Shown here in pieces: positions 51,817-59,360 of a stretch of 64,000 nt of DNA. Below the pieces are notes generated by a model. That model ran no database searches, was not told the DNA's origin, and saw only the letters and a program-made list of their open reading frames with translations. Made by a program: the position numbers and the translations under genes. Position 1 is the first letter of the stretch. Every line of letters starts with the position of its first letter. This stretch comes from Streptomyces abyssalis (GTDB taxonomy: Bacteria > Actinomycetota > Actinomycetes > Streptomycetales > Streptomycetaceae), in the NCBI RefSeq assembly GCF_001751365.1, contig NZ_LJGT01000040.1:849696-913695 (forward strand). Direction: 5' to 3'.

Positions 51817-53172
51817 TCAGCGGGCGGGGCTGAGGACGCCGTCGGGCGTGCGGGCGGCATCGAAGTCGGCGCCCACACGCTCCAGGACCGTGAAGTAGTC
51901 CGGGAAGCTGGCGTGCAGGTGTTCCGCCCCGTTGATGGCGGTGGACAGCCGTGCTCCCAGAGCGGCTGTGGCCAGGCTCATGAAGATCCGGTGGTCGCCG
52001 TGGGATTCGGCCGTGACGCCTCCCACGGGCTCCTGGCGTCCGCTGGGCGTACCGAAGCCGTCGACCTCGCCGTCCGCCGTGTAGGTGGGGGCGATGCTGC
52101 AGCCCATGTGCCGCAACTGCTCCAGCATCATGTCCACTCGCCGGCACTTGTGGTTGTTGACGTGAGCTGCGTGGTGCACCGTCACCCGCGGTTCGACGAA
52201 GGGAGCCATGGCGGCCAGAGTGGGGACGACGGTGGGGATGTTCCGGGCGTCGATCTCCACATGACGGCTCGTCGGTTCGACCCGCTCGATGAGCAGGGTG
52301 TGCGTCGCGGGATCGTGCGTGGTGCGGATTCCGAGTTGCCGGAGCACGTGGAGGAACTCCCGCTCGGGCCCGAGCTGTGAGGGAATGTAGTCCCGGATCG
52401 TCACGTGACCGGACTCGGCGGTGGCCACAGTCCCGGCAAGGTAGGACAGCGCGGTGAAGTCCGATGCGATCTCGTGCACCCCGGACCGGTACATGCCGGG
52501 CCGTACGACGAAGCCGCTCTCGGTGCTCTCCACCCATGCCCCGCGTTCGCGCATCATGGCGACCGTGAGGTCGACGTACCCTTGCCCGACGCCCCGGCCC
52601 TGGGAGCAGTTGATGCGGACGGGGTCTTCTGCGAGTGGTGCGACCAGGAGCAGGCTGGTGAGGACCTGTGAGCTGTGCCGGGTGTCGATGTGAGCCGTCC
52701 CGCCGAGCCGGCGGCTGCCCCTGACCCGGATGCGCAGGTTGCGTGATGTGCTGAGGTCCTCGACGTCACCACCCAGTTCCGTGATGAAGCCGAGGTAGTC
52801 GCGGACGGGCCGGGCCAGCATGGAGGCGTTGCCTTCCAGGATCGTGTCGCCCCTGGCCAGGGCGGCAACTGCCGCCATGGTCCGCAGGTTGAAGGCGGAT
52901 CCGATGGATTCCAGGGCTGTTCCCGGGACTTGGATCGACCTGCCTACGCCGCAGAACGAGACCTGGTGCGCGGTCTGGTCGGCCACCGTCATGCCGAGGC
53001 GCTGCGCGGCCTCGAACAGGCTTCTGGCTTCCGAGGACCAGGCCGGGTTGAGCACGACACTCGGCGTATTCGCCAGGAGGCCCAGCAGAATGCTGCGTTG
53101 CATGTGCGGCTTCGAGTGGGGAATTCGCGCGTAACCGCCTAACCCGTCCACCGCGGGATGCACGAGAACCAT
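51817..53172 (-). CDS. EPSP synthase-like protein 2, strongly divergent
   Basis: A 451-residue EPSP synthase-fold protein. The start at 53172 has GAGGG eight bases upstream, while an ATG at 53178 lies too close to it. It retains Lys21 and Arg26 (HSKPHMQR, with Ser replaced by Pro), Arg121 (ARPVRD), Ser167-Ser168-Gln169 and the DHR motif (Arg395). It has Thr314 where AroA has the catalytic Asp (NIPTVVPTLA), His-Lys in place of the Lys-Glu catalytic pair (NNHKCRR), and Ala421 in place of the C-terminal Lys (LHASFPDYF). Normal EPSPS catalysis seems unlikely. It may bind a ligand, do other chemistry, or partner EPSPS-like 1, which starts 47 bases downstream. Confidence 0.85.
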   Translation of the reverse strand: MVLVHPAVDGLGGYARIPHSKPHMQRSILLGLLANTPSVVLNPAWSSEARSLFEAAQRLGMTVADQTAHQVSFCGVGRSIQVPGTALESIGSAFNLRTMAAVAALARGDTILEGNASMLARPVRDYLGFITELGGDVEDLSTSRNLRIRVRGSRRLGGTAHIDTRHSSQVLTSLLLVAPLAEDPVRINCSQGRGVGQGYVDLTVAMMRERGAWVESTESGFVVRPGMYRSGVHEIASDFTALSYLAGTVATAESGHVTIRDYIPSQLGPEREFLHVLRQLGIRTTHDPATHTLLIERVEPTSRHVEIDARNIPTVVPTLAAMAPFVEPRVTVHHAAHVNNHKCRRVDMMLEQLRHMGCSIAPTYTADGEVDGFGTPSGRQEPVGGVTAESHGDHRIFMSLATAALGARLSTAINGAEHLHASFPDYFTVLERVGADFDAARTPDGVLSPAR

Positions 53173-53231
53173 CGACATTTCCCTCGCCGTCCTTCCAGAA
53201 TCTGACCCCGATGGGACAGGGTGCCTTGCGT

Positions 53232-53657
53232 CTAATCCGCGACGATGGCTGTCGCAGTCACCTCGACGAGGAAGTGCGGGCGGACCAACTGGGCCTGCAC
53301 CGTCGTATTGACAGGCAGCACTTCGCCGAGGTGCTCCTTGTGTGCGAGTGCGTAGTCGTCGAAGTGGGAGAAGTCCGAGAGATGGGTCACCGTGCTGACG
53401 ACGTCGTGCAGGTCGGCTCCCAGCTCTTTCAGTGCGCGCTGTATCTTGCGGATGATGAAGTCGGTCTGGGCGTAGGCGTCCTCGCCCTGGGCCCTTCCTT
53501 CGCCGTCGGACGCGACTGTTCCCGCGATGTAGACATGGTTTCCGACACGGACACCGCGTGCGTATCCCATCTGCGACTCCCACAGGGATTCACTGAAGGT
53601 TGTTTCCCTGGCCGCGGAACGCTGCTCGGAAACGGTCTGGATTTCGCCGACACTCAT
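53232..53657 (-). CDS. RidA/YjgF-family protein
   Basis: A 141-residue RidA-family protein behind AGGGGAAA. It contains GYARGVRVGNHVYIAGTVASDGEGR, AYAQTDFIIRKIQRALKELGADLHDVV and the C-terminal VNTTVQAQLVRPHFLVEVTATAIV. Canonical RidA has an Arg in the conserved RPxxxVE-like end, and here the segment reads VRPHFLVEV. These trimeric proteins hydrolyse reactive enamine/imine intermediates or, in clusters, serve as cyclases or deaminases. It is the first gene of the minus-strand operon with both EPSPS-like proteins and asparagine synthetase, suggesting imine intermediates in the pathway. Confidence 0.88.
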   Translation of the reverse strand: MSVGEIQTVSEQRSAARETTFSESLWESQMGYARGVRVGNHVYIAGTVASDGEGRAQGEDAYAQTDFIIRKIQRALKELGADLHDVVSTVTHLSDFSHFDDYALAHKEHLGEVLPVNTTVQAQLVRPHFLVEVTATAIVAD

Positions 53658-54118
53658 GATTTCCCCTTTCCCGGATGAATTGGCCGACCGGTTCTCTCTG
53701 GTCGCTTGTCAGCCGGCAGCGGGCCGGCGCAGACGCCGGACACCGCCGCTCGCCGTCGGTGGAAGCACTGCCGCGGACCGCTCGCGGTCGTCGGGGAAGA
53801 CACCACGGATGGTGGCCGGAACACGGCCATGGCCAACGTCGGCGTTCCACGGCAGCCGGGCACTGCTGGGAAGCCGCGTCGTGCCCACCGCCGGTGCGGC
53901 GGCGCGCGGGACGGCCGGCTCGGTCCCGGCCGTCAGCGGGCTCGCGCACAGCACCGCCGGAGCGGTCCGGCGCCGCTGCCTCTCTCCCAGATCAGTAACC
54001 ACGCGTCCCACTGTGTGGGCCTCGCAGCACGGCTCTCAAGTACGGACATTGATGTGCCTAGGGACTTCGGTGTGCCTAGTACCAATCGGTATACCGCCCG
54101 TGGGCAGTTTCAACTATT
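53658..54118. other. Divergent region between ridA operon and HxlR regulator
   Basis: About 460 bases with no supportable gene. Several frames are open on both strands but lack ribosome sites. The right-hand 70 bases contain repeats described separately as possible operator sequence. Confidence 0.5.
54053..54096. promoter_or_regulatory. Putative HxlR operator: direct repeats plus inverted repeat
   Basis: TGTGCCTAG occurs at 54053-54061 and 54071-54079, 18 bases apart. It is followed by the perfect inverted repeat TACC-AATC-GGTA at 54080-54091 and the overlapping palindrome CGGTATACCG at 54087-54096. The site lies about 30 bases before the HxlR start, the usual place for autoregulation, and could also act on the divergent ridA operon. 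Confidence 0.5.
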
Positions 54119-54127
54119 GTGGCGATC

Positions 54128-54493
54128 ATGAGGAGAGCCCGAGAGCGCGTCGAGGAGATGGCCGACTACTGCAACACCGAGGTGTTCCTGTCGATCGTGG
54201 GAGGCAAGTGGAAATTACTCATTCTCATGTACCTGCTTCAAGGTACAAAGCGCTTCGGAGAACTGCGCCGGGCGCTGTCCACGATCACCCATCGGATGCT
54301 GACCCGCCAGCTCAGAGAACTCGAGGACGACGGTCTCATCCGGCGCACTTCCTACCCCGAAGTCCCGCCCCGCGTCGAATACTCCCTCACCGCCACAGGC
54401 CAAAGCCTGGAACCCCTCATTCGCCAACTCGACGCCTGGGGGCACCGCTACCGCGGCGAGCTCCACGAACTGGCCGCTCAGGAGGAAGCGTAA
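54128..54493 (+). CDS. HxlR-family transcriptional regulator
   Basis: A single winged helix-turn-helix of the HxlR/YodB type, 121 residues from the ATG at 54128 (an ATG at 54119 would add three residues). Motifs: CNTEVFLSIVGGKWKLLILMYLL, RFGELRRALSTITHRMLTRQLRELEDDGLI and VPPRVEYSLTATGQSLEPLI. HxlR proteins bind as dimers and often sense electrophiles through a Cys near the N-terminus, and one is present in DYCNTE. The Leu at 54215-54217 is a TTA codon, so its translation may need the bldA tRNA. It is the probable regulator of the neighbouring pathway operon. Confidence 0.88.
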   Translation: MRRARERVEEMADYCNTEVFLSIVGGKWKLLILMYLLQGTKRFGELRRALSTITHRMLTRQLRELEDDGLIRRTSYPEVPPRVEYSLTATGQSLEPLIRQLDAWGHRYRGELHELAAQEEA

Positions 54494-54852
54494 AGAAGAA
54501 CGGTGCGGCTCCTGATCAAGAAGATCAAGGAAGAACGCACCGGTGACGAGCGAGAATGTGACGGAGACCGTTACCGCCGGCCTCCTGAGCCGAGGGTGTG
54601 GACCCCGAAGTGTAAAAACAAAACGAGCCACCGGTATTCCGGCGAGCGCCTCCACGGTCATCCCCTCCCGGCGCCGCACCGACGTCGCCCACAGCGCCGA
54701 AGCCCGATGAGCGAGACTCTCGGCAACGCGCTCATCCCACCGGTGAGTTGATCAACCGCAGCCCCGTCCGGCGAGTGCTCCCCCGACGGGCTTCTCCGTC
54801 GTCCAGCACCGTCCGGCTGCTCCGGAACCCGCCGTTCCCCGGGCGGTGCCGG
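54494..54852. other. Intergenic region at the right edge of the cluster
   Basis: About 360 bases between the HxlR gene and the convergent ATPase gene. No gene, terminator or repeat could be supported with confidence. It marks the likely end of the shikimate-derived cluster. Confidence 0.4.
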
Positions 54853-55674
54853 TCAGGCCGGTGGCTCGCCGTCCTCGGTGACCTCGGCGGCGGCCGGGTC
54901 GAGCACGCGCGAGAGGAAGGTGCGGGTGCGCTGGTGCTGCGGGTCGCCGATCACCCGGCTCGGGCTGCCCTCCTCGACGATCACGCCGCCGTCCATGAAG
55001 ACCACGCGGTCCGCGACTTCGCGGGCGAAGCTCATCTCGTGGGTGACGACCATCATCGTCATGCCCTCGTCGGCGAGGCGGCGCATGACGGCGAGGACGT
55101 CGCCGACGAGCTCGGGGTCGAGCGCGGACGTCGGCTCGTCGAAGAGCATCAGCTCCGGGTCCATGGACAGAGCGCGGGCGATCGCCACCCGCTGCTGCTG
55201 GCCGCCGGAGAGCTGGGCGGGGTAGGCCGACTCCTTCTCGGAGACCCCCACCCGCAGCAGATTGGCCCGGCCGATCCGCTTCGCCTCGTCCTTGGTCCGC
55301 CCGAGGACGCGCCGCTGGGCGATGGTCAGATTGTCCAGCGCGGACAGGTGCGGGAAGAGGTTGAAGCTCTGGAAGACCATGCCGATGCGGCGCCTGACCC
55401 GGTCGATGTCGACGTCGGGGTCGGTCAGTTCGGTGCCGGACAGGGCGACGGTGCCCGCCGTCGGCTCCTCAAGGAGGTTCACGCACCGAAGCAGCGTCGA
55501 CTTGCCCGAGCCGGACGGGCCGATGACGCACACGACCTCACCGGGGCTCACCGTGAAGTCGATGCCCTTGAGGACTTCGAGATCGCCGAAGGACTTGTGC
55601 AGCCCCTCGACGCGGATCGCGGCCTCGTCCGCCTTGGTGCCGGCCACCTTCGTCACCTCTGTCACCTCCGTCAC
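54853..55674 (-). CDS. Amino-acid ABC importer, ATP-binding subunit (GlnQ/GluA-like)
   Basis: A 273-residue ATPase starting at GTG 55674, which overlaps the permease stop as GTGA. An upstream open frame to 55746 lies inside the permease gene and is rejected. Walker A is GPSGSGKSTLLRC, Q-loop MVFQSFNLFPHLSALDN, signature LSGGQQQR, Walker B LMLFDEPTSALDPEL and the switch His VVTHEM. This set is typical of polar amino-acid (glutamate/glutamine-type) importers. It acts on the inner face of the membrane with the two genes upstream. Confidence 0.92.
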   Translation of the reverse strand: MTEVTEVTKVAGTKADEAAIRVEGLHKSFGDLEVLKGIDFTVSPGEVVCVIGPSGSGKSTLLRCVNLLEEPTAGTVALSGTELTDPDVDIDRVRRRIGMVFQSFNLFPHLSALDNLTIAQRRVLGRTKDEAKRIGRANLLRVGVSEKESAYPAQLSGGQQQRVAIARALSMDPELMLFDEPTSALDPELVGDVLAVMRRLADEGMTMMVVTHEMSFAREVADRVVFMDGGVIVEEGSPSRVIGDPQHQRTRTFLSRVLDPAAAEVTEDGEPPA

Positions 55675-56456
55675 CTGGCCTTCGCGGTACGGGCCTCGAG
55701 CCGCCGGACCAGGTGGCCGAGCGGGAGGGTGATGATCAGGTAGCACAGCCCGGCGACGAGAATCGGGGTCAGACTGCGGTTCTCGTTCAGCGCGTCACGG
55801 CCGAACTTCGCCAGCTCGTACTGGCCGAGGGAGAGACCGAGCAGATAGACCAGCGAGGAGTCCTTGGTCAGCAGGATCAGCTCGTTGGTCAGCGGAGGCA
55901 GGACGATCCGGAACGCCTGCGGGATCACTATCGAGCGCATGGCACGGCCCTGCGACATGCCCAGCGAACGGGCCGCCTCCACCTGGCCCTTGGGCACGGC
56001 CTGGATGCCGGCCCTGATCGTCTCCGCCATGTACGCGGCGCCGACGAGGCCGAGGGCGAGCATCACGGTGACGTACTGGTTGATGACGACCTGGAAGGCG
56101 ATCGGGACGCCGAAGCCGAGCGCGATGAACACCAGCAGCGCCGGCACGCCGCGGAAGAACTCGATGTACCCGATCGCCAGCCACCGGTAGGGCGGCACCG
56201 ACGACAGCCGCATCAGCGCCAGTATCAGGCCCAGCGCGAGACCGAAGCCGAACCCGAGAAGGGTGTAGACGACGGTGTTGACCAGGGCGGTGGTGATGAT
56301 GTCGGGGAACTGGGCCTGCGCGACGTCGAGATCGAAGAAGGCGCGGCGTATCTCGCCCCAGTTCGCGCCGAAGGCCACGGCCGCCACGACGAGAGCCAGC
56401 ACCCCGTACTGGACGCCCCGGACGGTCCGCGTCCGCTGCCGGCGGGACATGGACAT
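55671..56456 (-). CDS. Amino-acid ABC importer, permease subunit
   Basis: A 261-residue HisM/GlnP-type permease. About six hydrophobic helices are visible, starting with VQYGVLALVVAAVAFGANW. The EAA loop reads AARSLGMSQGRAMRSIVIPQAFRIVLPPLTNELI (about residues 160-193), the contact with the ATPase, and YIEFFRGVPALLVFIALG is the family's second signature. Only one permease gene is present, so it probably forms a homodimer. Transcribed from the binding-protein gene through to the ATPase gene. Confidence 0.92.
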   Translation of the reverse strand: MSMSRRQRTRTVRGVQYGVLALVVAAVAFGANWGEIRRAFFDLDVAQAQFPDIITTALVNTVVYTLLGFGFGLALGLILALMRLSSVPPYRWLAIGYIEFFRGVPALLVFIALGFGVPIAFQVVINQYVTVMLALGLVGAAYMAETIRAGIQAVPKGQVEAARSLGMSQGRAMRSIVIPQAFRIVLPPLTNELILLTKDSSLVYLLGLSLGQYELAKFGRDALNENRSLTPILVAGLCYLIITLPLGHLVRRLEARTAKAR

Positions 56457-56525
56457 GTGGTGTGCAACTCCTCAACTGCCGGCTGCCCGGCGGGATTTCC
56501 CGGCCCCGGGGGGCCGGGCCGGGGC

Positions 56526-57335
56526 CTACTTCTCGGGCGCGGTGCCGAACCACTTCTTGTAGATCTTGTCGTACGTGCCGTCGGACTGGGCCTTCTTCAG
56601 CGCCCCGTCGATCTGCTTGCGCAGGGCGGTGTTCCCCTTGCGTACGCCGAAGCCGTACTGCTCGCCGGTGTCGAACTCGGTCGTGACGTCCGTGTCCGGG
56701 TTCTTCTTGACGTAGTCGTAGAGCACGCCGTTGTCGTTGATGCCCGCGGCGACCTGGCCGGATTTGACGGCGGTGAGCAGCAGGGCGACATCCTCGAACT
56801 GGACGAGCTCGACGTCCTTCGGGGCCTGCTTCTTGGCGTACTCCTCACCGGTGGTGGAGGCCTGCACGCCGAGCTTCTTGCCCTTGAGGTCCTTCAGGGA
56901 GGAGTACTTGTCGCCCTTCTTGGCGATCAGGGCCTGAGTGGCGTCGAAATACGGAGCGGAGAAGTCCAGGTTCTTCTTGCGCACGTCGTTGATGGTCATG
57001 CCCGCGGCGGCCGCGTCGCACTTGTTGGCGTTGAGGTCCTCGCCGGACTGGATGCCCTCCCAGGGCGTGTCCACGATCTTCTGGTCGACCTTGAGCTTCT
57101 CGGCCACCAGGTCCATCAGATCGACGTCGAAGCCGACGATCTTGCCCGACTTCTTGAACTGGAACGGCGCGTAGGGCAGGTGCGTACACACCGTGAGCTT
57201 GTCCTTCGCGACCAGTTGAACCTCGGAGCCTCCCGCGCCGGACGACTTGGTGCTCGTACAGCCGGCCAGCAGGCCGGACGCCAGGACAAGGGGGAGAGCA
57301 ACTGCGACCGGACGAAGAGTGGTATGCGCAGACAC
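56526..57335 (-). CDS. Amino-acid ABC importer, substrate-binding lipoprotein
   Basis: A 269-residue family 3 solute-binding protein. GTG 57335 follows GGAGG. The signal peptide ends in the lipobox LLAGC, so the mature protein is anchored to the outer face of the membrane. The binding fold has LTVCTHLPYAPFQFKKSGKIVGFDVDLMDLVAEKL, GMTINDVRKKNLDFSAPYF, GKKLGVQASTTGEEYAKK and the C-terminal GFGVRKGNTALRKQIDGALKKAQSDGTYDKIYKKWFG. The substrate is probably a polar amino acid. It is the first gene of the importer operon. Confidence 0.92.
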   Translation of the reverse strand: MSAHTTLRPVAVALPLVLASGLLAGCTSTKSSGAGGSEVQLVAKDKLTVCTHLPYAPFQFKKSGKIVGFDVDLMDLVAEKLKVDQKIVDTPWEGIQSGEDLNANKCDAAAAGMTINDVRKKNLDFSAPYFDATQALIAKKGDKYSSLKDLKGKKLGVQASTTGEEYAKKQAPKDVELVQFEDVALLLTAVKSGQVAAGINDNGVLYDYVKKNPDTDVTTEFDTGEQYGFGVRKGNTALRKQIDGALKKAQSDGTYDKIYKKWFGTAPEK

Positions 57336-57834
57336 CTTCGAGCCTCCAGGAGGTTGTTCGGCGAAGCCGCACCCGAAAGGGCGAGTTGCGCTGCATCCTT
57401 GCATCGCCGCGCCAACGTTGTCGCTGGTGAAAGAGTTGCGACCGGATAACGAACTCCTGAACCGTCCGCATGACGCCAGGGCCGCATATCAGCGCTCTTG
57501 CATTCTTCCGCCCCGGGGCGGAAGAGCTGTTCGGGATCTGTCTCGCACGGAAGCAGCCCCTGCCGGGGCAACGGCGCAACCTTGCATTTCATGCATTTCG
57601 CGGCTGTTGGCTGCCCGCTGGGCCTTTGCCCAGGAATCGCCGCGAAAACCAGTCACCATAGGGAAGAGCTGACCGGGACCATTCCCGCTGACACTCTGAA
57701 GCAATTTCTCACTGCCAGTGACAGACCGACAGCGAACTGAGCGGCGACCATTCCGTGGTCGCCCTGGGACGACCAGCATCACGAACATCTCTCGTGCCCG
57801 CCCGGTGTTGAGCGGCACTGGCATACTCGCATTC
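57336..57834. other. Intergenic region upstream of the amino-acid importer
   Basis: About 500 bases with no supportable gene. It holds several TTGCAT-like boxes (for example near 57397, 57499 and 57582) and a perfect palindrome at 57504-57525. These are candidates for control of the importer or the divergent SDR gene. Confidence 0.4.
57504..57525. promoter_or_regulatory. Perfect 22-base palindrome, possible operator
   Basis: Two 11-base halves TCTTCCGCCCC and GGGGCGGAAGA meet with no loop. A loopless palindrome cannot form a good terminator, so a protein-binding site is more likely. It lies about 170 bases before the importer gene and 310 before the SDR gene. Confidence 0.45.
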
Positions 57835-58632
57835 ATGCGCAGCCACTTCGATCACAGCCGCATCGCTCCCGCAGAGGGCTCCGGCGGATCGGAGGGCGGC
57901 GTTGCCCTCGTCACCGGGGCGTCGCGAGGCCTGGGTGCCGCGATGGCACGGCAGTTGGCCGCCGACGGGTGGAGTGTCGCAGTGAACTACAGGTCCGCCG
58001 CGGAGGAGGCTCTCGCCGTTGTGCGGGGCATACGTGCCGGAGGCGGTTCGGCGGAGGCGTTCTGCGGGGACGTCACGGACGAGGACCCGGTCGCCGGCCT
58101 CGTCGAGCGGGTGACGGCGTCGCTGGGTCCTGTTCGCGTGCTGGTCCTCAACGCGACGGGCCCGCAGCCTGCCGTCGCAGTGGAGGACCTCACCTGGGAA
58201 GCGCACTTGAACCAACTGCGCTTCTTCGTCAAGAGTCCCACTCTGCTGCTGCGTGCCGTACTGCCCGGGATGAAGGCCCTCGGCAGTGGCAGAGTCATCC
58301 AGATCGGCTCCGACATCTTCGAGCGGGCGCTGCCCGGTATGTCGGCCTACGTGGCGGCGAAGGGCGCGCAACTGGGCCTGACCCGTTCGTGGGCACGGGA
58401 GTTGGGGCCGCACGGCATCACCGTCAACCTGGTTGCCCCGGGGTGGGTCCCCGTGGAGCGTCACGCGTCCGCCACGGAGGGCGAGTTGCGGGCTCACGCG
58501 TCTGAAGTGCCGCTGGGCCGCGCGGGCACCCCTGCCGACATCGCCTCCACTGTGTCCTTCCTGGCCTCCGAGGCCGCGGGGTTCATCACCGGCGAGTGCA
58601 TAACAGTCAACGGTGGCCACACCACAGGCTGA
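57835..58632 (+). CDS. Short-chain dehydrogenase/reductase (FabG-like)
   Basis: A 265-residue SDR. The cofactor motif is ALVTGASRGLGAAMARQL (about residues 24-41), with NYRS favouring NADP(H), then LVLNATG in place of NNAG, the catalytic Ser region RVIQIGSDIF, and Tyr-x-x-x-Lys as YVAAKGA. The C-terminus (PADIASTVSFLASEAAGFITGECITVNGG) is canonical. It resembles FabG-like 3-oxoacyl reductases of unknown substrate and is monocistronic by appearance. Confidence 0.88.
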   Translation: MRSHFDHSRIAPAEGSGGSEGGVALVTGASRGLGAAMARQLAADGWSVAVNYRSAAEEALAVVRGIRAGGGSAEAFCGDVTDEDPVAGLVERVTASLGPVRVLVLNATGPQPAVAVEDLTWEAHLNQLRFFVKSPTLLLRAVLPGMKALGSGRVIQIGSDIFERALPGMSAYVAAKGAQLGLTRSWARELGPHGITVNLVAPGWVPVERHASATEGELRAHASEVPLGRAGTPADIASTVSFLASEAAGFITGECITVNGGHTTG

Positions 58633-58857
58633 CAAAGGCGCACAACCCGCAGACGTGATCAGCGCGATTCCTCTCCTGGTCGGCACCGGGTTCCCGGCGG
58701 GCGGAGTTCACCGATCCCCTTGCCCGGCTTCTCATGGCTGGGGCGTTCCGGCTGCCGTCGTCACTCTGGCTGCAGCAGATGCGTACACGTCCGGAGACGA
58801 GGCCGGGTAGTTTCACCGGCCTTGCGCGCGATGCTGATTGGTCGCCATCATGATCAC

Positions 58858-59223
58858 ATGGGCGGGAAAGTCAACTTCGACGAAATGCTCGGTCGCTTCT
58901 CTGATCACTGGTCGCCGAAAGTCGTCGGCCGGATGAACGACTATGAGATGAAACTGGTCAAGATCCAGGGTGAGTTCGTGTGGCACACCCATGACGACAC
59001 CGACGAGGTGTTCATCGTCCTCGACGGCGAACTCACGATCCAACTACGGGACCGTGACGTCGTGCTCGGAGCACACGAGATGTTCACCGTGCCGCGCGGC
59101 GTCGAGCACTGCCCGAAGGCCGACCAGGAGGTCAGCGCCCTGCTCATCGAGCCGCGCGGAGTGATCAATACGGGAGAGGCAGGCGGCTCCCTCACCGCCG
59201 CGTACCAATCACTGATCGACTGA
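58858..59223 (+). CDS. Small cupin-domain protein
   Basis: A 121-residue single-domain cupin. Motif 1 is FVWHTHDDTDEVFIVLDGELTIQL (two His and one Glu as metal ligands) and motif 2 is HEMFTVPRGVEHCPKADQEVSALLIEPRGV (third His). It belongs to a widespread group annotated only as cupin, often metal-binding isomerases or sensors. It lies 225 bases after the SDR gene on the same strand with no evident link. Confidence 0.85.
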   Translation: MGGKVNFDEMLGRFSDHWSPKVVGRMNDYEMKLVKIQGEFVWHTHDDTDEVFIVLDGELTIQLRDRDVVLGAHEMFTVPRGVEHCPKADQEVSALLIEPRGVINTGEAGGSLTAAYQSLID

Positions 59224-59360
59224 CCCGCCGGGCGTTCGTCCCGGCTGCTGCGGCTGGGGCCCGTTCCTGCTGCTTCCGAAGAGATCTCAACCAGTCACGC
59301 CCGTACGGGCATTGACGTGCGCGGAGCCGGGAGACAAAGCCGGACCGGAACCGGGGACGC

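Noticed and set aside
55675..55746. Earlier start for the importer ATPase
   Set aside because: It would overlap the permease gene by 76 bases. The GTG at 55674 gives a normal four-base overlap and family length.
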